A stretch of DNA of 28,978 nucleotides, taken from Spirogloea muscicola. Taxonomy: Eukaryota > Streptophyta > Zygnematophyceae > Spirogloeales > Spirogloeaceae. The DNA is taken from the NCBI GenBank assembly GCA_009602725.1, contig WELB01000003.1, positions 1-28,978 on the forward strand, written 5' to 3'. This document shows, one piece after another, positions 20,701-28,978 of this stretch (position 1 is its first letter; the number at the start of each line of letters is the position of its first letter). The position numbers and the translations under genes were made by a program. Under the pieces are notes generated by a model that was given only the letters and a program-made list of their open reading frames with translations, did no database searches and was not told the origin of the DNA.

Positions 20701-23637
20701 ATACTTATTGATTGACAGTGGAGTTTCGCTCTCTTTGCGAGCCTACACAGCACACCAACTTGACAATTTTAAAGACAGAAGCCTGCGGACTGGCTGAGCA
20801 GCACAACCACTGCCCTTGAGCTGCCCTTGGGCAACATCATGAATATCTAGACAACAGATAAATCAACTGCAACTTCGTGGAGCATACCTGAGGATCTACA
20901 TAATACTGGAGGAAGTGAGGCTCCAGCAACCCTAGTAGGACTTCTCGCATGTCTGGACTCGAATGAAGCACCTGTGGCAGGCCCCTGTAGCAGATGGTTC
21001 GAACTGCAAACTGCAATGCACTGAAGTTGAGATAGCAACTTCCTAAAGCTGGAGCCAAGTCCATCAGCTTGTTATATGACAGACATCAGACAATACAGGT
21101 CAACCTACGAGCTATTGCACCTGCTGAGAGAAGCAGCGGCGAAGATATGCAAGTAGCTCCGGCACAAGGTTGAGCTTGCAATGTTGGAGTTGTGCGCTGC
21201 TCTGGCTGCTGCTGCACTGACTAATGCTCTGACTTGGTCCTTGAGATGAGGAAGCCTGGTGTGCCTGGCAGTCATCCACAATAAGTTGCAGTATTCCCTT
21301 GACCCCAACCATCCTTGCTTGTGGTTCATGACTGAAGAGTGCCTTCCGGAGCACAACCACGGCATGCCTCTGCAAGAGCCAACGTGACACTGTAAACGCC
21401 AGCAAGCTGACATCTGCAGTCAATATCTACAACAAGGCCGACTTGAGGGCGACGAGGATGTACAAGCTCAATATATGCATGTCGCGACCTTCCGGAGCTC
21501 TGCAGCCATGGGAACACAGCTGAGGATTGGACCTGCAGGTTGCGCTTATACTGCAGGATGGGGGCTAGAGCTCCCAGTAATGCCCGTGCACAATCAGGGG
21601 GGAGCATGGGCAAGCAATCAAGACACTCTGTGAGGCGAGCATTGTAGTCCATAATTTGGCTTAATCTGCTCTTTGTAAGCCTCTCCATTAGCCTGCCACA
21701 GTCCAGCATTGCCCAAGGCGTGCCAAGGCACATCAGTTGTATACTCTGCCTTTGTAGAAACTTTGAAGCCACTGTCTGTGTGGTGCATCTTGTAGAGGCC
21801 ACAGCCTACCTCACAACCTTCACCACGTGGAGGTTTTGCGGCCTGCTGATACGCAGAATGCATTGTTCAATGATCTGTCAAAGAAAAGAGTCTTGTCAAG
21901 GCATCAGAAGCTGGGTGAGTCTGAAGGTCGTGAAAGCAGTGCGGCAGCAGTTGCAGCAGATGTGATAATATGTACTGTAGCAAAATGAAGTGCAGAAGTG
22001 CAGAGGTCACTGAGTAGCTTTACCATATCGCGTGCCATTTTGTGCTCATCAAAGGCAATCAGGATCATCCTAGTGCCAATGCAATCCACTGGGTCAGAAG
22101 AGTCCAGCAGCATGAAGGCCAGTTGCACAGAGCTCTCAATTATGTGTTCCCCACCTGTATTTCCATAGTAAACCTGCAGGATCCAAGACTATGATTATAG
22201 GAAGTGACAAGCAGCAGACTCCGTGGCAGGGACCTTGTCGTGATGGTCAACCCCACAATCGAGTGGGGATACTCTTGTTGGAGCAGAAGCGACTATCGTG
22301 AGTCTAAGCTTGTCATGAAGTATTCAGAGCCTTGAGCAACAGGTATGCTTGGAGTATCCATACAGCCTGCAGGAAAGCAGTCTCTGCAGCCTCAACTGCC
22401 CTGACTGTCTCATACTCTAGTGAAGGTGGTGTCCACGCAAAGCCTCTGCAGCATGTACAGTCGACCAGATGACCAAGGTCAGGCAAGAAGTTAAATCCTA
22501 GACAGCAAGTTCCCTTATTGTCACATGAGCGTGTGTTGCACACCTGCAGCGTCTGCAGTCGTTTTGCAGTTGCTGTATGGTTGACATGAGGAGCTGAAGA
22601 GAGGCTTGTTTCACACCTCGTATTCTTGCCAGAGACAGGAGCACTGAGACAAGGAATGACGACATTTGCCGCTTGTGCAATTTGAGCAAGCGAAACCACT
22701 CCTGGCCAAGCTCAGCATCCTGCTTCACAGCAAAGTTGACGTGGAGGATGATAGAGCCCTTGACTTGTCCCAGGGGAGTATTCGCTCGATTCTGCGGGCG
22801 CGAAGGCTTCTGTTGACTTCCTGTGTATGCTGCATTTGCCTTGGGTTCCTGTGAAGCCTCGACTTGTTCCGCTTGCCAGAAAAAGCCAGCAAGCTTTGCC
22901 GCCACCAGGCCCCTGAGGTCCCGTGCGGAGGCCAGAAGCAGCAGCTGGTAGACCAAAGGTGGCAGCCCCTGCAGCTCCACCTCCCGCATGCCTTGTATGA
23001 CCTTCTTCACAGCCAGCTCAAGCTGCTCCCGGTCCATAGGAAGCTCCCTCAACGTCACTACCATGGCGGTGAGACTGGAGGGAGTCCAGGGGCAGGCCAG
23101 CATGCGCTCCACCGCAGTCCTGAAATACTCAAGCCCTGGCATCGGGCTGGCCGGATGGTCCGAGCCATCCACAGGCGATGGCACTGCTTCCGGCGACAGG
23201 TGGATAAGGGTCAGGCACTTTGAGAGCATCTCGTAGTGCCTGCTATTCGCCACAGCCCCTTCAGCCTCCATGTAAGCTAGCATTGGCTCCACGACAGCAG
23301 GGAGGTGCTCCGCAGGAATGCGGCCTAGCTCCCTCATCAGCTCCGTCAGGCAGTCCGAGCCCGCCCGCTCAGGCGGCAGACGGCCGGCGTGGAGCAGTCC
23401 CAGGACCGTGGTGACTATAGAGATGCGGAGGCCGCGCAAGCGCTCCGGCTCACAGCGGTCGGAGGGCTCGGCAGAGCCGCTGGTGCCACCAGACCGGAGC
23501 AGAGCTCGCACGCGCTCGCACAAGGCGTGGCCGGACGGACCGTCGGAGGCAGCCAGGACTCGCAGGTCGCCCAGGAGCGTGGCCAGGGCGGCGGCGGCGG
23601 CGCCGGCGGCCGCGTCGCCGGAGCGGGGAGGCGCCAT
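17728..23637 (-). CDS. FANCI: Fanconi anaemia group I protein (FANCI)
   Basis: Complete gene, 13 exons: 22544-23637, 22364-22445, 22024-22173, 21818-21874, 21533-21745, 21121-21369, 20888-21010, 20539-20742, 20315-20486, 19152-20221, 18496-19030, 18151-18341 and 17728-18012; 4425 nt, 1474 aa (human 1328). FANCI clamps DNA with FANCD2 in interstrand-crosslink repair. Family blocks: VELQGLPPLVYQLLLLASAR, GSIILHVNFAVKQDAELGQE, VQLAFMLLDSSD, LLGALAPILQYK, VVVLRKALFSHEPQARMVGV, LRRCFSQQFAVRTICYRG, MDEPLDQLLASIKELLTF, SSKAIAALLQME, VMVEALLLLIKY, and near the end IPDLIFHMEDYEKYLIKLSK then NLMRHAKRSTVRDFRILD. The position of human Lys523 is Met552; an SQ-rich segment follows. The tail has a basic SRKKKLR patch. 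The exon 4/5 border has a second in-phase solution (21810 donor, acceptor four bases earlier) adding four residues. Exons 2, 9 and 12 are the least certain. The HISN7 gene starts divergently upstream. Confidence 0.93.
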
Positions 23638-23884
23638 GAGGGGGGGGTGGGCGTCCGAGGTTGCGCAGCCCCTGTGGGATTTCAAAGCTTCGTAATGTCG
23701 CTGTTGGCGGGCCCCGGCGGGGGCCGCCCGTTCCGCCCGACGGCGGGCGCCCTGCGCCGCCGTTCCGTCGCGCCCGACGGCCGGCTCCCCCAGGCCAAGC
23801 CCCCNCGCCGGCTCCGGTTGGCTAGCCCCGGCTGCGCCGCCTTCCAGATCCTCCGCAGCCGTTGCCGCCGCTGGGCCCGCGGCG
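23638..23884. promoter_or_regulatory. Shared divergent promoter region of FANCI and HISN7
   Basis: FANCI starts at 23637 on the minus strand. HISN7 starts at 23885, or at 23695 if the upstream ATG is used. At most 247 bp, and perhaps 57 bp, separate the two coding regions, so they must share a promoter. The sequence is GC-rich with an AT-richer patch near 23680-23695. I see no TATA box or known motif. Confidence 0.5.
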
Positions 23885-26370
23885 ATGGCGCCGGGCTGCC
23901 CGCCGGACTTCGTGGAGGTCGGCGCGGAGCTGGCGGGCGCCGCCGGGCGGATCGTCCTGCAGTACTTCCGCCAGGGCCTGGCGGTGGAGGACAAACAGGA
24001 CCTGAGTGCGATCCGGCTGCCGCCCCTGTGCTGCCCGCCAGCGCGGCCGTCTGCCCTCCATTGCTCGCTAGAGCTTCTGCGAGGGCTCGCGGTGCGCGTC
24101 AGCTTCGTGTTTGACGCCGGAGTCGCCGCGGTGGGGCAGGTCCGGTGACCATCGCCGACCGCAAGGCCGAGGCGGCCATGCGCGCCATCCTCCGGGAGCG
24201 GCTGCCATCGCATGCCATGTGGGCGCCCGATGGGGCTCCCGCTGCCCTTCACCATCACGCAGCTCGCGACACAAGCAGCTCCGATACTCTCGCAATGGGC
24301 CGTGACTCCTAGTGAGCAACCGGCATGTTGAGGTGGGAGCACCGTGCATGCCAGCTGACCAGGATGGAGCCGCCTCGTCCTTCCGGCAGCTATGGAGAGG
24401 AGGAAGGCTTGGAGGTAGGCCACGGAGACGGCGAGTGGTTCTGGGTGCTGGACCCCATTGACGGCACCAAGAGCTTCATCACTGGTACACGTCCCTTGGA
24501 AACTCTGCCACGAGGCGCAAGCTTCATCTGGACAGCGATGCTGAAGCTTTGAGTTACTGGAACTGACACAGTAAGGTTCTTGGAGGAGTTTGCAGACGGC
24601 TGTTTGTGAGAGAGGACTGACTCGTGGCTCAGACCCCTGCACGCTTGATGGAGGCCACAGGAAAGCCGTTGTTTGGAACGCTCATCGCCCTGCTGCACCG
24701 CGGTGTTCCGGTCAGTAATGTACTTCCTGCAGTGCGTATGATAGTGTTTACTATCTTCATGTGACAGCTTGAGCATTTGAATGAAAGGGCTTTCGTGCCT
24801 CGAATCAGAGTGCAGTGGAATGCCCCTCCACTCATCATGACCGATCAAGTTGTTGTGGCGTGTATTTAAAGGGCTCTTGTAATGCCTTCAATCAGAACTC
24901 ATGTGCCCTGCCGCCCTCAGTGACTTTTTTAGGCAGCTCGGCTCTGTAGGTCTTGGGGGTGATAGACCAACCCGTGCTTCGCGAGCGATGGATTGGAGTA
25001 CAGGGTCAGCCAACGACCCTCAATGGCACCCCTATCAGGGTTCGCCCCTGCAAGGACATAGCATCAGCATACATGTAAGCTGCATGTTACAGGAGCCCCT
25101 CTGAAGTATAGAAATGCAGGATTTTGGGTTTGAAACAGAACGGAGCTGCTATGATTGGAAAGAGTGTACATAGGCTGTTGCGCTTGTCACAGTCACGCTA
25201 GGGAGGCTTGGCACTTCTCATTCGTAGGCATGTTGCAGGTATTCAACGACTCCCCACATGTTTGTTGGACAAGCTGATGATGCCTTCCAGAGGATACGTA
25301 GCAAGGTGCAGTGCAATTGCCTATTTGTTGTCACGTGTTGCTTTGGTGGACAGTGGTGAATTTCAGGCTCGCCTGGTCATTTGCCTGGCCAGACATGGTA
25401 ATATGACCTCTTGATTTGGCTTCCTGCCCTGATTGCTATCCATGCCCTGGTTACAAATCGTGCCAGGTAAAGATGCCTCTCTACGGGTGTGATTGCTATG
25501 CCTATGGACTGCTTGCAGCTGGGCATGTTGACCTTGTGGTGGAAGCTAATCTGAAGGTAAATATCACCCACGAGCCACATTTCGTGCACTAAATACTCTG
25601 TGAGCTAGTTACATGATGCCAGCAATAGTACAGCGAGTTGAGATTATGTAGCATACTAGCATGCATAATCCAGAGCATAGATTGCTTAGCTTCAAGGTAG
25701 CATGTTAGCAAAGCTCGCCATGCTGTGCACAGTCGCTGCTTCCGTAACAAAATGTGAACATGTGAAAGACATTCCCAAGTTTTTGACCTACCAAATCCTA
25801 CTGCAAGTTGTGTAGATTCAATTTGAAGACTGGAATGGTGATTGCAATGTCCACAAGCAAAGACCAATGTAGTGCCAAGTCCGGCCTCTGTTCTCCTCCC
25901 TAGGATGTGATTCTACAGTGGTGCATTACCACAGTTCGTCCTTGCTTGTTGCTGTTGAAACGTTTCTCAAAGGCCTGTTGTATGAGCTGTGCAAGGATGC
26001 AGCCATATGACTACATGGCATTGGTGCCGGTCATTGAGGGTGCTGGCGGCTGCATCACGGACTGGCAAGGCAACAGCTTGAATTGGTCTCCATTTGTTCT
26101 GGAAGATGGTGACTACTTGACTTGCACCTTCAGCATGCTAGGAACTTGGAACAAGCTTAGCGGAACTCAAACATTGAGCAGACTTGGCCAAGTGCCTTAG
26201 ATGGTCAGTTGCCAGGGTGACACAGTCCTCATTGCATACTTGCAATTATATATTGTCGCTCAACGTGTGCTTGAGGAGCAGGTGAAGCACAGCTGGCAGC
26301 TGGGGAGGTTGTTGCAGCTGGAGACTCAGCTGTTCACAGAGCTGCTCTGGCGGCTCTGGCCTGGCATTGA
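23885..26370 (+). CDS. HISN7: Histidinol-phosphate phosphatase, IMPL2/HISN7 type
   Basis: Nine exons: 23885-24005, 24140-24218, 24390-24484, 24661-24710, 24950-25074, 25239-25305, 25467-25556, 26003-26108 and 26282-26370, giving 273 aa. It belongs to the inositol-monophosphatase superfamily and, as in plants, should remove phosphate from histidinol phosphate in plastid histidine synthesis. Seen: YFRQGLAVEDKQDLSPVTIA, the metal ligand GEE in HAIYGEEEG, the DPIDGT motif in WFWVLDPIDGTKSFITGKP, FGTLIALLHRGVPVLGVIDQ, RWIGVQGQPTTLNG, VKMPLYGCDCYAYGLLAAGH, PYDYMALVPVIEGAGG and the ending EVVAAGDSAVHRAALAALAW. Close IMPL2 agreement separates it from IMPL1 and VTC4. The first ATG in frame is 23885, which leaves no transit peptide. 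A better upstream start at 23695 (MSLLAGPGGGRPFRPTAG, Arg/Ala-rich) is in another frame, and the N at 23805 lies between, so the true start is probably 23695 with a miscounted gap. Confidence 0.9.
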
Positions 26371-26636
26371 CGGCTGTATTCTTTGCGCCACTGTGCGCTA
26401 TTCTGGCTGCTAGGAACACTTACATTTCAGCACTTTGTAGTCACACAGCAAGTTGCTGATGTGGAACATCATTGTGGCTTCGATGAGTAAGTCTTAGCAA
26501 TTTTGGCTGACGTGCCTAGCCAGCTTGGTTTCAGCTTTGTCCAAGCCTATGTACACACATTTCCCTTTTGACTTTAATTCGCTAATCAGACTACTGCTAC
26601 AGGTGTTCAATGCTGAGATCGCTCTGCTGCTGAAGA
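26371..26636. other. Convergent intergenic region between HISN7 and MECR
   Basis: This 266-bp stretch separates the 3' ends of two convergent genes. I see no repeat, RNA gene or clear polyadenylation signal in it. Confidence 0.4.
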
Positions 26637-28978
26637 CTAGAACACAAGAACCTGCTTCTCAGCATGTCCCCTTTTCCCTAAGGACTTCTGCAGGGCTTCC
26701 TCAAAATCGCCGTACGGAATCAACTCCATCCTGCTCCCATAGCCACATGATCAATAAGTCCGCAAACAGTAGTAACATCTTAGACAGCATGGGGAAAATA
26801 CCCCGTTGGGCCTGCAGAGTCCTGATCCTTTTACAGTACCTGTATGAAAGCCGACCTTCGTGCACTAGTTGCAAGAGCTTGTCCACTGTCTGCACCCGCA
26901 CCGCAGGTGGTCGGGTATTAGACCACCTTGACAGCCAGAAGCCTCTTAGCGTAAGATCCTGCAGAAGCTCTGGTTGAAGTGTATCAGACTCGTGCAAGCC
27001 GAATGCAGTCGGGTAGGCAAAGCTAGGATGGAAAAACATCGAAGATCAAGAATCTAGGTCTCTAACTAGGTCAAGGTTGCAATAACCTTGAAGATGAATG
27101 ATGATGTTGAAGATATGATTGGCTTCTTGGACATTCCTCCATATGTTACCATGGTACCTCCAGCCCTTCCATGGTCACAAATCCACTTTCAGATGTTTGA
27201 GATCAGAAGGACATAGAGGTGTTTCACATGAATGTGGTGACAGAATTACAAGTGAAGTAAGAGCAACATATTGAATGTGCAAGGTTGAGGGGGATGCAAT
27301 CAGAGCCATGGACAGCCCCAAAGCGTGGGCCAGCTCACTCTAGAAGCTTCATAACGGAAGAAGCGGCTTGACCACCCACGCAATTGAGACCAAGCTTGGC
27401 TTTTGGTAAGTTCGGCTGCGGGTCTCAAGCCAACCAGATTTGAGTCTGGGCTAAGCATGAGAAGTAGGGGGAACGAGCAGAGCATGCTTGCAACTGTTTC
27501 ATTGATTCCAGACATTAGCATATCGCTTTCCTACTGTGGTGCTGAGAGGCCGGAGCAGTGGCGGAGACTCTGACTGCCAGGCCCCGACCTGGATGGACTT
27601 GACATCATGACATGCCGCCACGTCGTCTGTCAAAACAGCTGTTGCACCTAGGGCCTTGAGATGCTGCTCCACTTGTTCCCATCCTTGCCTGCCTCACATT
27701 TTGAACATTGATACTTGAGGCATAGGACAGGCATTGCAGGGGTTGGGGGTGTAGCGAGGACAACACCCAAGCTCCAGCAACTATCAAGCCCTAGGCATGT
27801 GGCAGCAACGGCATGTGACACGCAAGAGCTCGAGCTTAATCAAAGGAGCATGGAGCAGACAACCAAAGTTTACACATGTCAGGTGCACCTCTTGCGGATG
27901 ATGTTGATCGTTTGAATCTGGCGGTCGCGGGCCAGCTGGATGACGCACTGACCAACCATGCTGTTGGCGCCGTTCTGGACAACGGCATCCCCTGCGCTTT
28001 GCAGTAGAGCCTTGTGGCTCCTACTGGGCAAATGCGCAACTGTTGAGGCAGCTGCTAGCGCTGCCAGTGCTATGCCGCTCTTTTACCTGCCGCGAGTTCC
28101 ACGAAGTTGTTGAGGAGGCACAAGGCTGTGACTGGGTTCACGGCCACCGTGGCGGCGTACTCAGCAGGCACGTCCTTGCGCACCACCTGCAAGTCGCGGC
28201 AGTCGCACACCAGTTCCGTGCGCCAGGTCCCTGCGCAAGCTCCAGCTCGCCGTCGGCTCAACTCTGCCTCCACCCTGCTTAAGAGGCTTGCGGTTGACGA
28301 CATCCACAACGTTAGACTAAGCGCTGAGCTGAGAACCCATAGACGCCAATGCAGAGTAGCAGGACTTGGGTGTCTGCGACTGAGACCGTACCCAGGCCGG
28401 GAGCGGCGGGGATGACCCAGTCGCCGAGTCGCAGGCCAGCGGCGCCGCCAGGCCCGACCGCAGTCACGACGCCCACGCCCTCATTGCCGCCGACGGCGGG
28501 CAGCGCCGGCCGGATGTGGTAAGTGCCTGCACGACGTGGGCAGCGCGCGGCTCCTCAGCAAGGTCATCACAGTGGGGGCTGCTGCCGGCGTCTTAAACCG
28601 CAGGGTTTAAGAAGTGGCTGGCTGTCTCAGGCGTTTAGGGGTGGCTGCAGGCTCAGCGCCCAGCACCTTCGATCATGTTGAGGTCGGAGGGGTTGATGGG
28701 CGCGGCCAGCATGCGCACGGCCGCCTGCCCGGCGCCTGCTTCCGGGACGCCGACGTCGATCACCCTGCACCGCCAGACCGTCTCAGCGCCGCTCTGCCGC
28801 TTTGGCACTCAATTAAGTCCCACGTCGCTAAGGGCGGAGGCAGGGCCTTGCGGTGGCGCCGATGCAAGCTCACTGGGCAACGTCCTCGGGCGAGCCGTGG
28901 CGCTCGTACACGACCGCGCGGCCGCCGCTGCCGGGCGCGGCCGAGGCCACCCGCCGCACGCCGCGCGTGGAGGCGGCG
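26637..28978 (-). CDS. MECR: Mitochondrial trans-2-enoyl-CoA/ACP reductase (MECR/ETR1), 5' end outside window
   Basis: Ten exons seen: 28874-28978 (cut by the window edge), 28667-28764, 28392-28526, 28087-28230, 27889-27991, 27589-27688, 27339-27415, 27087-27165, 26840-26958 and 26637-26730; 350 codons before the stop. MECR makes the last, NADPH-dependent reduction of mitochondrial fatty-acid synthesis, which supplies the lipoate precursor. Seen: [36 protein letters not shown] with the catalytic-type Tyr of [50 protein letters not shown], the nucleotide-binding [72 protein letters not shown] and the terminal [16 protein letters not shown] resembles plant LPEPALGFNC, giving the acceptor at 27415. 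The start and any mitochondrial presequence lie beyond 28978; the Arg-rich [12 protein letters not shown] fits the end of one. Confidence 0.94.

Noticed and set aside
21903-22128. FANCI exon 3 continuing beyond 22024
   Set aside because: The frame continues to a stop at 21904 but family similarity ends at the GTAAAG donor and resumes at 21874 after a good acceptor.
23389-24114. A 241-residue plus-strand protein across the FANCI start and HISN7 exon 1
   Set aside because: Apart from its possible use as the HISN7 presequence from 23695, it is antisense to FANCI and out of frame with HISN7. Long open frames are expected in such GC-rich DNA.
23638-24642. FANCI starting far upstream on the minus strand
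   Set aside because: The extended frame runs antisense through the HISN7 exons and carries no FANCI-like sequence. The ATG at 23637 begins the Ala-rich start of the conserved region.

Overview
The window is nuclear DNA from a eukaryote, most likely a green alga (chlorophyte, possibly trebouxiophyte; inferred from gene content, no marker locus present). It holds seven spliced, conserved eukaryotic genes with short introns (about 90-570 bp), GC-rich first exons, and a plant-type histidine-pathway phosphatase. No bacterial operons, rRNA, tRNA or CRISPR were seen.

Layout. 1-3300: a graveyard of 3' fragments of non-LTR retrotransposons carrying a restriction-like endonuclease (REL) domain. 3304-3731 (-): OXLD1-like mitochondrial protein. 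4347-6896 (-): complete RPT3 (26S proteasome ATPase), 6 exons. 7048-10990: dense nested and inverted retrotransposon ends, including a decayed reverse transcriptase/REL 3' half at 8830-10377. 11198-12657 (+): complete RAB21-type GTPase, 6 exons. 12658-14560: decayed and nested retrotransposon ends. 14733-17145 (+): complete WDR82/Swd2 WD40 protein, 9 exons, one with a GC-AG intron. 17728-23637 (-): complete FANCI, 13 exons, 1474 aa. 23885-26370 (+): HISN7 histidinol-phosphate phosphatase, 9 exons, head-to-head with FANCI. 26637-28978 (-): MECR/ETR1 mitochondrial enoyl reductase, 10 exons seen, 5' end beyond the window.

Exon boundaries were worked out by hand: protein-family continuity, GT/GC-AG borders and phase were required to agree, and each joined CDS stays in frame (RPT3 415 aa, RAB21 209, WDR82 319, FANCI 1474, HISN7 273, MECR 350 in window). 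The genes have unrelated housekeeping jobs: protein turnover, endosomal traffic, histone methylation/transcription termination, crosslink repair, histidine synthesis and mitochondrial fatty-acid synthesis.

The most unusual material is the retrotransposon population. At least three 3'-tail families (called A, B, C here) share a terminal GGGCTGG/CCAGCCC-type hairpin. Family B copies have exact 6-8 bp target-site duplications, including a 56-bp insertion ending six bases upstream of the OXLD1 start codon, and a related 'empty' copy of that site survives near 14497. The fragments cluster just upstream of four genes. The FANCI protein lacks the human Lys523 ubiquitination residue (Met here) yet keeps the neighbouring SQ cluster. 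Two of the three single-N positions coincide with frame breaks in otherwise good genes, so those Ns probably hide miscounted bases.
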